Part shown: positions 44,990 to 52,896 of the stretch, piece after piece | Layout: each line of letters begins with the position of its first letter | Numbering within the stretch: the first letter of the stretch is position 1 | NCBI GenBank assembly: GCA_024710005.1 | Contig: JANJVQ010000029.1 | Coordinates: 62,001-126,000 of the forward strand | DNA: 64,000 bases | Reading direction: 5' to 3' | Source of the DNA: Paludibacter sp. | GTDB lineage: Bacteria; Bacteroidota; Bacteroidia; Bacteroidales; Paludibacteraceae | Notes under the pieces: model-generated | The model's database searches: none | What the model was told of the DNA's origin: nothing | What the model saw: only the letters and a program-made list of their open reading frames with translations | Position numbers and translations under genes: made by a program

Positions 44990-45311
44990 AAATCATAATC
45001 TTTCCCGCAAATTTACATGAATTTATTCATTTTTGTCCTATAACCGATTAATAATTCGAATCCCCGGGTGAAACCAATCTAATCCCCCGGGTAAAACCTA
45101 TCTAATCCCCTCTCTATTATCCCCGGGTTAAAACCTATCTAATCCCCCGGGTTAAAACCCGGGGCTATTGATGGGATTATTAGGGCGCAAGCATTGCGCC
45201 CCTACGTTTTCCGCTTTCCGCTTTCCGTTCTCCGCTAATTGTTAATAACTTTTCACTTAAAGTGTTTATTTTATTACAATTAATAGCGTATTTTTGCAAA
45301 AAACGTGGAAC
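44990..45311. repeat. Intergenic CCCGGG tandem array and foldable repeats
   Basis: About 320 nt without a gene. From about 45060 to 45170 the unit CCCCCGGGT(T)AAAACC(T)ATCTAAT is repeated four times with small changes, followed by a self-complementary GGGTTAAAACCC. Next is a stem-loop GGGCGCAA-gca-TTGCGCCC at 45183-45201, then a GTTTTCCGCTTTCCGCTTTCC copy (about 45207-45236). A -7 box (TATTTTTG) for the next gene is at 45289-45296. Confidence 0.6.
45289..45296 (+). promoter_or_regulatory. Bacteroidota -7 box for the TPR gene
   Basis: TATTTTTG, 15 nt before the ATG at 45312; TTTA at 45265-45268 sits at the -33 spacing, one base off consensus. Confidence 0.5.
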
Positions 45312-46673
45312 ATGAGTCGCAAACTACCTTATAGTCCGGAAGATGACTCCGGCGAAATTGTAAAACGATACGAGGCTTTCCTTTCCAACAGAGGCGTTTC
45401 AGGCTATTTTGATGTGGAAGAAATGGAAAGCATCGTTGATTATTACCTGCGAAAAGGCCGCACCCGGGAAAGTTCCAAAGCACTGGAATTTGGCTTCAGA
45501 CTGCACCCTAACAGCACTGCGCTGATGTCGAAGAGAGCCAAAATATACCTCGCTACCGGCGACACGAAAAAAGCATTCAACATACTCGAGTCGTTGAGCG
45601 AACAGGGAGATTACGAAGTCATGCTCCTTAAAATTGACGCGCTAATCAGACTCGAAAGAAGTAAAGAAGCCCATGCCTTGTGTGAAAAGCTGATTGAATC
45701 GGAGAAAAGTGACGTTGACAATGTATGCCTTGATATAGCCTATATTTTTCTGGCACAGTTTGATACCGTTTCGGCCTACAAATACCTCCGCATTGGCGAG
45801 ATATTCAACCCCTTAAACGAAGAACTGCTCTTCGAGCTGGCTTTTTGTTACGAGCAAATCGACGAAATTGAGAAGGCAATTGCCACCTACAATAAGATAA
45901 TCCGGAAAGACCCTTATGCTGCCGAGGCCTGGTTTAATTTGGGGCAGATCCACTTTACCAGACAGGATTTCCAGCAAGCGCTGGAAGCCTACGATTACGC
46001 ACGGGTGATTCGTCCCGAGGATTCCTTGTCCTGCCTGCAAAAGGCGCATACACATTTTCAGCTGCAACAATATCAGGAGGCGTTGGAAGAATATCAAACT
46101 TACGAGGCCATGGCGGCTGAAAACTGGCAAACCTATCTTTTCATCGGAGAGTGTTATGAAAGGATGGAGCAATATACGGAAGCCATCGTGTATTACCAAA
46201 AGTCATTAGCCGAAAACGAAGAAAATTTCGAAGCGTTGACGGGCATAGCCATTTGCATGCTTGAGCAGGAATTGTTCGCGGAAAGTATTCCTTTACTCGA
46301 ACGGGCTATCAAGTTGAACGACACGGCACCTGACGCCTGGGTTTATCTGGCGGAAGCACTGACCGGCATCGACGACACGGCCGGGGCACTGATTGCTTAT
46401 TTGAATTCCATCAATCTCGACGCCAACCAACCGGACACGCTGATGGCTATTGGTAACATCTTCATGGAACAGTCCGAGTTCGAGCTGGCGTTGAAATATT
46501 ACAAGGAGGCGCTGCAGTGTGATGAACACCACGAACTGGAGAACATACACCTGTTCATGGCAGTTGCCTATCATCATACCGGAGACTACCTCGCATCGCA
46601 GGAATCGTTAAAAAAAGCAACAAACGAAAACTTAGACGCGTTGAAATTGTTTTTGGATTTGTGTCCTGAATAG
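45312..46673 (+). CDS. Cytoplasmic TPR-repeat protein
   Basis: The track start at 45294 falls in the promoter region; the ATG at 45312 (MSRKLPYSPEDDSGEIVKRYEAFL) is preferred and gives 453 residues. No signal peptide. The protein is made of TPR units such as AATYNKIIRKDPYAAEAWFNLGQIHF, ALEAYDYARVIRPEDSLSCLQKAH and AIVYYQKSLAENEENFEALTGIAICML. A conserved Bacteroidales type of TPR protein near DedA/AroE. Binding partner unknown. A perfect palindrome follows the stop codon and may end its transcript. Confidence 0.82.
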   Translation: MSRKLPYSPEDDSGEIVKRYEAFLSNRGVSGYFDVEEMESIVDYYLRKGRTRESSKALEFGFRLHPNSTALMSKRAKIYLATGDTKKAFNILESLSEQGDYEVMLLKIDALIRLERSKEAHALCEKLIESEKSDVDNVCLDIAYIFLAQFDTVSAYKYLRIGEIFNPLNEELLFELAFCYEQIDEIEKAIATYNKIIRKDPYAAEAWFNLGQIHFTRQDFQQALEAYDYARVIRPEDSLSCLQKAHTHFQLQQYQEALEEYQTYEAMAAENWQTYLFIGECYERMEQYTEAIVYYQKSLAENEENFEALTGIAICMLEQELFAESIPLLERAIKLNDTAPDAWVYLAEALTGIDDTAGALIAYLNSINLDANQPDTLMAIGNIFMEQSEFELALKYYKEALQCDEHHELENIHLFMAVAYHHTGDYLASQESLKKATNENLDALKLFLDLCPE

Positions 46674-46676
46674 AAA

Positions 46677-46704
46677 GTAGAGACGCACGATCGTGCGTCT
46701 CTAC
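46677..46704. repeat. 28-bp perfect palindrome
   Basis: GTAGAGACGCACGA and its exact reverse complement abut with no loop, just after the TPR stop and 27 nt before dedA. This is a known type of dispersed Bacteroidota palindrome (variants of GTAGAGACGCA...). It could fold to a terminator-like cruciform. Confidence 0.7.
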
Positions 46705-46731
46705 AACAACAAACAACAACATCAATAAATA

Positions 46732-47439
46732 ATGAAAAAAATATTTGCAATTCTTTTTTTGAGCATTTTTAGTTTGGGTTTATTTGCCGCCGAGCCGGCA
46801 GAACCTGAGAATTTATCTATCATCAAGCAGGTTGAGCATTGGTACGAGCAGAACATGAATTACTTCACCATCACCCTGTTGATGACGGTCGAAAGCTCAT
46901 TTATCCCTTTTCCTTCCGAAGTGGTTATTCCGCCTGCAGCTTATATCGCGAGTAAAGAAGGCAGTCACCTGAATATATTTCTCGTCGTGCTTTTCGGTAC
47001 CCTGGGAGCCTTGTTGGGTGCATACATCAACTATGCGCTGGCTTACTTCCTCGGGCGACCGCTGTTACATAAATTTGCCGACAGCAAAATCGGACACTTG
47101 TTGCTGCTGAGTTCTGAAAAGGTGCAGAAAGCGGAAGATTATTTTCAAACCCATGGAAAAACGGCCACTTTCGTTGGCAGGTTGATCCCCGGCATCCGGC
47201 AACTCATTTCGCTTCCTGCCGGTTTAGCAAAAATGAATCTACTGACATTCAGCTTGTTTACCTTTTTGGGAGCCGGCATCTGGAATGCCATCCTGGCTTT
47301 TCTGGGTTATATTGCTCAGGGACAGTCGGACTTAATCGATTTGTATTCCCATGAAATCGGATATGGAATTATGGGTATTGTACTAATCGTCGGAGCATTT
47401 TACATCTACAAATTCATCCGTAAAAAGCATAAAAAATGA
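46732..47439 (+). CDS. DedA family membrane protein
   Basis: A 235-residue inner-membrane protein of the DedA/SNARE-associated (VTT) family. Landmarks: ESSFIPFPSEVVIPPAAYIA (about 50-70), the reentrant loop GRLIPGIRQLISLPAGLAKM (about 145-165) and C-terminal helices. Some family members flip phospholipids or undecaprenyl phosphate. The first 20 residues resemble a signal peptide, an extension common in Bacteroidota members. The last four bases overlap the aroE start (ATGA), so the two are translationally coupled. Confidence 0.92.
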   Translation: MKKIFAILFLSIFSLGLFAAEPAEPENLSIIKQVEHWYEQNMNYFTITLLMTVESSFIPFPSEVVIPPAAYIASKEGSHLNIFLVVLFGTLGALLGAYINYALAYFLGRPLLHKFADSKIGHLLLLSSEKVQKAEDYFQTHGKTATFVGRLIPGIRQLISLPAGLAKMNLLTFSLFTFLGAGIWNAILAFLGYIAQGQSDLIDLYSHEIGYGIMGIVLIVGAFYIYKFIRKKHKK

Positions 47440-48173
47440 GGTATTTCGGTTTAATCGGTTATCCGTTGGGACACTCGTTTTCGCAGCGCTATTTCTCGGC
47501 CTATTTCAAAGAAGAAGGCATTGCGGCGCAATACGACTTATACCCGCTGGAAAATATCGATGCTTTTCCGGACTTGATAAACCGGGTAGAACTCACAGGC
47601 CTCAACGTAACGATTCCCTACAAACAACAAGTGATTCCTTTTTTAGATGAGCTGGATGCCACGGCTTCGGAAATCGGGGCTGTGAATGTGATAAAATTTA
47701 TACGGGAAAAGGATAAAACCAAGCTGAAAGGGTATAACTCGGATGCCATCGGATTTGAAAACGCCATCAAACCATTTATCCAATCCCATCACAGCAAAGC
47801 CCTGATTTTGGGTACCGGCGGCGCCTCGAAAGCGGTTTGGTACACCCTGAATAAACTGGGGTTGCAAACAAGGTACGTATCCCGGAATGCTTCAGAGGGC
47901 ATCTTAAGTTATGCTGATTTGAATGAGGAGATAATAGCAGAAAATCTATTAATCGTCAACACAACGCCCTTAGGTATGCATCCCAAAACAGAAGCTTGTC
48001 CAGATATACCCTATCATCTGCTGACATCGAAACACTTGCTTTACGACGTCATCTATCATCCGGAAGAAACGCTCTTCATGAAAAAAGGGAAAGAAAACGG
48101 CGCTGTAACGGTCAATGGTCTCGAAATGCTGCACGGACAAGCCATCGCTGCCTGGCAAATATGGAATGAGTGA
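47436..48173 (+). CDS. aroE: Shikimate dehydrogenase
   Basis: Reduces 3-dehydroshikimate to shikimate with NADPH, aromatic amino-acid pathway. 245 residues, slightly shorter than the usual 270-280, as in other Bacteroidota. Substrate-binding motifs GYPLGHSFSQRYF (about 6-18) and LNVTIPYKQQVIPFLDELD; Lys of the catalytic pair in PYKQQ. NADP motif LGTGGASKAVW (about 125-135). C-terminal NGLEMLHGQAIAAWQIW. Starts with a 4-nt overlap with dedA. Confidence 0.94.
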   Translation: MRYFGLIGYPLGHSFSQRYFSAYFKEEGIAAQYDLYPLENIDAFPDLINRVELTGLNVTIPYKQQVIPFLDELDATASEIGAVNVIKFIREKDKTKLKGYNSDAIGFENAIKPFIQSHHSKALILGTGGASKAVWYTLNKLGLQTRYVSRNASEGILSYADLNEEIIAENLLIVNTTPLGMHPKTEACPDIPYHLLTSKHLLYDVIYHPEETLFMKKGKENGAVTVNGLEMLHGQAIAAWQIWNE

Positions 48174-48192
48174 ACATCAAAAACACAACGAT

Positions 48193-49305
48193 ATGATTGA
48201 ATTTAAAACGCCTTACACATTCGACAAAGTAGTCAGACTACTCATCGGGCTTACCATCATCGTATTGATTTTCCTTTTGTTCAAAAGACTGAGCGCCGTA
48301 CTCACTCCTTTCTTCATCGGATGGCTGATTGCTTATCTGCTGCATCCGATTGTAAAATTCTTTCAATATAAACTGAAGTTCAAAAGTCGCATTCTCTCCA
48401 TCATCACGACCCTGCTCCTGTTTTTCGGTAGCATCACGGGGGTCATTATGTTACTCATTCCCCAGATTTCAAAAGAAGTATCGAAGGTATCCGTGCTGAT
48501 TCAAAACTTCACCCAGAATTTCAATGTCGACAGCGTATTGCCGATTGCCTGGCAGAATGCCATCGTGGAATACTTTTCCAGCATTGATGTGGTGGCGCTG
48601 ATTAACAATCCGAACATCATGGAAGTTGTCCGGAAAGTAGCCCCGCAACTTTGGAGTTTACTCAACGGGTCGCTCAGCTTTGTGCTCGGTTTGATGGTTA
48701 TTGTCATCATCCTGCTTTATCTTATTTTCATCCTGAAAGATTATGAGAAGATAACGGACTCAATTCCACAAATTATTCCTAAGAACTACCGCGGACTTGT
48801 CACCGGCATTTTCGATGACATCGAAGCAGGGATGAACCGTTATTTCAGGGGACAGGCACTGATTGCCCTGATCGTGGGCATTCTATTCACGATTGGATTT
48901 CTGATTATCGGGCTCCCGATGGCCATCGTATTCGGTATATTTGTCGGCATCCTCAACCTGGTGCCTTACCTGCAAACCGTCGCCATCGTGCCGGGTATGT
49001 TCCTCTTCATTCTGAAAGCTTCCGAGCCCGGCCATTCCTTGGGAGGCGTTTTACTCAGCGTGCTGATCGTATTCCTGATTGTCCAGTCGTTCCAGGACCT
49101 GGTGCTGGTTCCGAAAATCATGGGCAAGGTAACCGGACTGAAACCGGCTGTCATCCTCCTGTCATTGTCCGTTTGGGGTTCCCTGATGGGCATCATCGGC
49201 ATGATCATCGCGCTGCCGTTAACCACCCTGATTATTTCCTATTACAAAAGATGGGTGTTGGGGAGCGGAGAAGCGGGGGCGCAAGCGCAAGCGGAAAGCG
49301 AATAA
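48193..49305 (+). CDS. AI-2E family transporter (PerM-like permease)
   Basis: The track start (48115) lies inside aroE; the ATG at 48193 (MIEFKTPYTFDKVVRLLIGL) gives 370 residues and a 19-nt gap after aroE. Eight predicted membrane segments; family signatures FIGWLIAYLLHPIVKFF, LKDYEKITDSIPQIIP and GMNRYFRGQALIALIVGILFTIG. The family includes TqsA, an AI-2 exporter, and several sodium/proton antiporters; the substrate here is not known. The C-terminus runs into the intergenic repeat and ends in the low-complexity tail EAGAQAQAESE, so the last about 12 residues are repeat-derived. Confidence 0.9.
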   Translation: MIEFKTPYTFDKVVRLLIGLTIIVLIFLLFKRLSAVLTPFFIGWLIAYLLHPIVKFFQYKLKFKSRILSIITTLLLFFGSITGVIMLLIPQISKEVSKVSVLIQNFTQNFNVDSVLPIAWQNAIVEYFSSIDVVALINNPNIMEVVRKVAPQLWSLLNGSLSFVLGLMVIVIILLYLIFILKDYEKITDSIPQIIPKNYRGLVTGIFDDIEAGMNRYFRGQALIALIVGILFTIGFLIIGLPMAIVFGIFVGILNLVPYLQTVAIVPGMFLFILKASEPGHSLGGVLLSVLIVFLIVQSFQDLVLVPKIMGKVTGLKPAVILLSLSVWGSLMGIIGMIIALPLTTLIISYYKRWVLGSGEAGAQAQAESE

Positions 49306-49370
49306 CGAATAGCTAATAGCGGAAAACTGAAAACTAAAAACGGAGAGCGGATGACTTCCTTTGTTCGGCA
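49306..49370. repeat. GCGGAAAGC-type repeat tract after the AI-2E permease gene
   Basis: GCGGAAAGCGAATAACGAATAGCTAATAGCGGAAAAC... continuing the family seen at 5679, 37279, 39491, 45207 and 50703. The tract also supplies the 3' end of the permease reading frame. Confidence 0.6.
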
Positions 49371-49507
49371 CATCAGGCATGTAGGAGATTTACATCGGCG
49401 ATGCACAACAATTACATCGGTGATGTACGGGTCTTGCATCGGGCATGTGCAATCGGTGCATCTACGATGTACAATCAGTACATCGTAGATGTGAAAGTTG
49501 TACATCG
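49371..49507. repeat. 22-bp tandem array (six units) with internal dyads
   Basis: Six consecutive units of exactly 22 bp begin with CATC at 49371, 49393, 49415, 49437, 49459 and 49481, with a seventh cut short at 49503. Each unit carries CATCNNN(G/C)ATGT, an inverted CATC/GATG-like pair, then a variable 8-9 bp. Examples: CATCGGTGATGTACGGGTCT and CATCGTAGATGTGAAAGTTG. Too short and without long unique spacers to be CRISPR. Confidence 0.8.
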
Positions 49508-49664
49508 TTTATTTGTGGACCAAAGTGTTAGCTACTTTTTTGAAAATAGGGCGAGATGCAACACCAAACAGGGCGAGAAAAAATTTAATTACGGCGGACA
49601 TTAATCGTCGTTCGGTGCTAACTGATTTATTTTGCGCTTGATTGGTCATTTATCCAAACCTACA

Positions 49665-49851
49665 AAACCTTATTTCTCTACCTTATTTTCTGACTAAACC
49701 ACCTTAGTAGCAGATATTTATTTACAAGCACCTCCTCTTACCTTATTTCTAATATTTATCAATCAAAATAAGGTAATAAGGTTTGCTATAATATGATGTA
49801 CATTTGCTACTAAGGTGGTTTAGTCAGAAAATAAGGTTGGAAATAAGGTTT
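49665..49851. mobile_element. MITE-like element with long inverted repeats
   Basis: Arms at 49680-49712 and 49805-49837 are perfect 33-bp reverse complements (left arm starts ACCTTATTTTCTGACTAAAC). A second, outer pair AAACCTTATTTC (49665-49676) and GAAATAAGGTTT (49840-49851) extends the structure to 187 bp. The 92-bp core is AT-rich, contains further ACCTTATTTC/AATAAGGT copies and no ORF. The layout is that of a non-autonomous inverted-repeat element. Target-site duplication was not established. Confidence 0.72.
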
Positions 49852-49960
49852 ATTGATTATTAATTTATAAGTTTGCAAATAGATGTGTCCGCATTTTGAC
49901 GGAAAATATAGTAATAAGTTTGACGGTTGGCTTTCTGACTTGGAAAAAGAAGAACTCTAA

Positions 49961-50380
49961 CTTAAAGTACGGACAATCGGTGGACATATAATCTTTCCTG
50001 CCCATAAAAAGAATGGCTTCACAATTAATCAAGCAAGAGGTGTTAGCAGAATAATTTGCGACAGGTTTGATTTGACATTGGAATGTATTAGACGTTTTTA
50101 CAGAAGTGAAGAAAGCCCACTTTCAAAGACTTTAACAAATTTCAAAGACTTTTTTGACTTATTTGTTGACTTCAAAGGATATGTAGAATTCTTTCATTTA
50201 CAAGACTTTATTGACCAACGAGATCAAGTTGAATTTTCTTTACCATTTGACAATTTCAACAGGCCACCATTACCTCAGACTATTGACGAGTATAAGCAAC
50301 ATAAAGAGCATACTATTGATTTAATGAATAGTAGGAACAAAAGAATTTTAGAAAGTTTATGTCTAATCAATTCGGATTAA
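49961..50380 (+). pseudogene. 5'-truncated DUF6994-like gene
   Basis: The track ORF (50072, TTG start) continues upstream in frame, without a start codon, to the stop TAA at 49958-49960. This extended frame reads ...TIGGHIIFPAHKKNGFTINQARG...RFDLTLECIRRFYR then FFDLFVDFKGYVEFFHLQDFI, NFNRPPLPQTIDEY and the C-terminus SRNKRILESL. From memory this matches the C-terminal half of the DUF6994 family. The N-terminal half is missing or frameshifted (fragments such as DGWLSDLEKEEL lie just upstream in another frame). It sits next to the MITE-like element and is AT-rich; insertion or decay could explain the loss. Confidence 0.6.
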
Positions 50381-50748
50381 TATGATACTGCACCCCACCA
50401 TCAACGTCTTTGAGCTTTTCCTGAATACTTGCTATTCGTTAGTCTTGAAGCCTGCCTTGCTGAACTGGAGGCTACGCCGAACCAGGGACACTTGCATACA
50501 GATTTTCTCCTATACAGCGTATTCTTCAAGCTGCTATGCCCTATCCGGTATGCAAACAGCCTTGACGCAACCTTACGTTATAGCATGACGTAAAGTTACG
50601 TCACGGCATGACGAGGAGTTACGTTATAGCATGACGAGGAGTTACGTCACGACTTCAACAGAATCTTCTACAGTGGAGTTTTGTTATCTAACTTTTATCC
50701 ACTATATTTGTTATTCGCTATTAGTTATTCACTATTCGCTAAAACATC
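50381..50748. other. Spacer with 23-bp tandem array and A/T repeats
   Basis: A 368-nt stretch without a credible gene: the track ORF at 50382 has no start context or family features. It contains the 23-bp array at 50573-50653 and, at about 50700-50744, TTATTCGCTATTAGTTATTCACTATTCGCT, a relative of the GCGAATA repeats after the permease gene. Confidence 0.5.
50573..50653. repeat. 23-bp tandem array (about 3.5 units)
   Basis: Units TTACGT(TATA/CACG)GCATGACG(TAA/AGG)AG repeat at 50573, 50596 and 50619 with a fourth partial unit at 50642. Alternating TATA and CACG variants suggest that a two-unit block was duplicated. Confidence 0.75.
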
Positions 50749-51228
50749 ATGCACCCATCTTCCATATTATTCGTTTGCTTAGGCAACATCTGCCGTTCCC
50801 CCATGGCTGAAGGGGTTTTTAAGAAAATCCTTTTCAGAGAAGGAATACACCAGCAGTTTCAGGTTGATTCTGCCGGGCTAATCGGTTATCACCAGGGTGA
50901 GTTAGCCGACAGTCGCATGCGGGCGCATGCCTCCCGTCGTGAATACAACCTTACGCACCGATCGCGTCAAGTAACGAAGGCTGATTTCGATAAGTTCGAC
51001 CTGATTATCGGGATGGATGACCAAAACATCCGGGGATTGAACAACCTGGCACAAACACCGGAACAAAAAGCAAAAATCCGCCGGATGACGGATTTTTGTG
51101 TGAATATGCAGGCTACCGAGGTTCCCGACCCTTATTACGGTGGCGCTGCTGGATTCGAATATGTAATTGACTTACTCGAAGATGCCTGTGAGGGTTTGCT
51201 GAAGTCTATCTCACCCCCGCTTCCCTGA
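50749..51228 (+). CDS. Low-molecular-weight protein tyrosine phosphatase
   Basis: 159 residues, the usual size for the LMW-PTP family. The P-loop [13 protein letters not shown] (C-x5-R, about 9-21) and the acid loop VPDPYYGG (about 125-132) are intact. Dephosphorylates phosphotyrosine proteins, often BY-kinases that govern capsule export. It is convergent with tdk and their coding ends overlap by 23 nt. Confidence 0.93.
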   Translation: MHPSSILFVCLGNICRSPMAEGVFKKILFREGIHQQFQVDSAGLIGYHQGELADSRMRAHASRREYNLTHRSRQVTKADFDKFDLIIGMDDQNIRGLNNLAQTPEQKAKIRRMTDFCVNMQATEVPDPYYGGAAGFEYVIDLLEDACEGLLKSISPPLP

Positions 51229-51787
51229 AGCAATCCCGGCAAATAGGTTCGTATTCGAGCGTTTCGCCCAGTAACACCCTCTTGTCGCTATCCACCAAAC
51301 GGTGCGAGACATACGCTAAGGAACCACAACGCACACATATCGCGTGGACTTTATACACATCTTCGGCAATGGCGCAAAGTCCGGGCATGGGACCGAAAGG
51401 CACCCCGCGGTAATCCATATCCAATCCGGCAACGATGACCCGGATGCCCTGGTCGGCGAGCGTATTACAAACTTCGACCAGACCTTCATCAAAAAACTGG
51501 GCTTCGTCAATCCCGATTACATCCACATCGTTCGACATCAGCAGGATACTGCCCGAAGACTCAACCGGCGTGGAGCGGATGGAGTTCTTATCGTGCGAAA
51601 CCACCTCATCATCAGAGTAGCGGGTGTCAATTTTAGGTTTGAAAATTTCGACGGATTGTTTGGCAAACTGCGCTCTTTTCAACCTGCGGATGAGTTCTTC
51701 GGTTTTTCCGGAGAACATGGACCCACAGATGACTTCAATACTCCCCCTCTTTTGTGCCGACAACCGGTTCTGCTCTGAATAGATCAT
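51206..51787 (-). CDS. tdk: Thymidine kinase
   Basis: Type II thymidine kinase, 193 residues: dThd to dTMP in the salvage pathway. P-loop [14 protein letters not shown] (about 23-36), the DEAQFF motif (about 94-99) with catalytic Glu, and the zinc ribbon CVRCGS...CRDCF near the C-terminus. The ORF starts [23 protein letters not shown]. It is convergent with the phosphatase gene, with a 23-bp overlap of the coding ends. Confidence 0.94.
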   Translation of the reverse strand: MIYSEQNRLSAQKRGSIEVICGSMFSGKTEELIRRLKRAQFAKQSVEIFKPKIDTRYSDDEVVSHDKNSIRSTPVESSGSILLMSNDVDVIGIDEAQFFDEGLVEVCNTLADQGIRVIVAGLDMDYRGVPFGPMPGLCAIAEDVYKVHAICVRCGSLAYVSHRLVDSDKRVLLGETLEYEPICRDCFREAGVR

Positions 51788-51931
51788 GGTAATTGTTGAT
51801 TTTTAGCGATTTTTTTGATTATTTATTCTGTTGAAATCATTAACTTTACAGCGTTTTTGCACTCATAACAGCTTTACATTCGCAAAAATATAAAAAAACA
51901 ACCGTTGTATTACCTCTTTTTTTAAAAAGAT

Positions 51932-52894
51932 ATGAACAGAGAACTTCTTGTTACGTTAATCCGGAAAAATATCGACGAGCTCATTATGCTGACAGAAGGT
52001 TTCATGGAAATGAATACCTATCCGGCAGCCATTATCAACCTGGCAAAAAACAAAACCGACGATATCTGGTCGTATATCAACCAGTTAGGCAACCTGAAGC
52101 CGGAAGAAATACAGCAGATTGCTGAGAAAATGCCTGTCGCACCGGACATGACTGCTAACACCGAAAAAGCAGAAACGCCCGAAACTGCTGAGCCTCTAAG
52201 TAATGTAGAAACTACAGAAGAGGAAGATATGCATCCTGTTGAAAGCGATGTTATGGACGATGAAGATAAAAATGCTTTTGATGAAGATGAATTTTCAGAA
52301 GAAGAAGAAGAAGAAGAAGAAGTTGAGGATGAGGATGAAGATGAAGATGATATAATTTTTGAAAATGAAGAGGATACTGAAGAAGAGGCAACTGAAAAAG
52401 AGGAAGAAACTGAACGGGCAGAAAAGGTTGAAATTCTCGATGACAATAAAAACGATACTGAAATTACCGAAGATGTAATTACTGTTGAATATACGGAAAC
52501 CATTGAAAAAGAAGAGACAGCAACAACTGACACAGAGAAGATTATCACCACGACAGAAACAGTTGAAAAGAAAATAACCCTTGCCGAGAAGATTTCAGGC
52601 AACGGAATCTCCCGCAACGACATGATGTCAAGAGCTGAAAACGGAGGCCTCAACGCTGCCATCGGGAGTAAGAAAGTCGATGACATCCGGCAGGCCATCA
52701 GTCTCGGCGACCGTTTTAGGTTCCAGCGCGAATTGTTTAAAAACAACGGGGAGGAAATGAATAAAACGCTCAGCTACATCAACAAGCTGGCCACTTACGA
52801 GGAGGTAATCAGTTTCCTGCAATCGAAATACGGCTGGGAAGAAGGCAGCGCTGCGGCAGAGGATTTTTACCAAATCATCAAACGTAAATTCTGA
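51932..52894 (+). CDS. Conserved protein with a long acidic linker
   Basis: 320 residues, no signal peptide. The N-terminal helical region (1-60, NRELLVTLIRKNIDELIMLTEGFMEM) and the C-terminal region (about 215-320, LAEKISGNGISRNDMMSRAENGG...RQAISLGDRFRFQRELFKNN...YGWEEGSAAAEDFYQIIKRKF) are linked by an extremely acidic stretch (about 85-200) of repeated E/D runs. The C-terminal part is well ordered and seems conserved in Bacteroidales. Function not recognised. The serine-rich ORF on the opposite strand (52018-52746) is its shadow. It ends 2 nt before rsmI, so it is probably co-transcribed. Confidence 0.75.
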   Translation: MNRELLVTLIRKNIDELIMLTEGFMEMNTYPAAIINLAKNKTDDIWSYINQLGNLKPEEIQQIAEKMPVAPDMTANTEKAETPETAEPLSNVETTEEEDMHPVESDVMDDEDKNAFDEDEFSEEEEEEEEVEDEDEDEDDIIFENEEDTEEEATEKEEETERAEKVEILDDNKNDTEITEDVITVEYTETIEKEETATTDTEKIITTTETVEKKITLAEKISGNGISRNDMMSRAENGGLNAAIGSKKVDDIRQAISLGDRFRFQRELFKNNGEEMNKTLSYINKLATYEEVISFLQSKYGWEEGSAAAEDFYQIIKRKF

Positions 52895-52896
52895 AT

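Noticed and set aside
49242-49505. 87-residue minus-strand ORF with Cys/His pairs
   Set aside because: Produced by reading the 22-bp array; the repeated CMC/HRRC text is a repeat artefact.
49371-49507. CRISPR array
   Set aside because: The 22-bp period leaves no 30-nt spacers and the units themselves drift; no cas genes nearby.
50382-50588. 68-residue plus-strand ORF
   Set aside because: No family features; overlaps the 23-bp array and has unusual composition.
52018-52746. 242-residue serine-rich minus-strand ORF
   Set aside because: Antisense of the acidic protein (GAA/GAT runs read as TTC/ATC/TCA).
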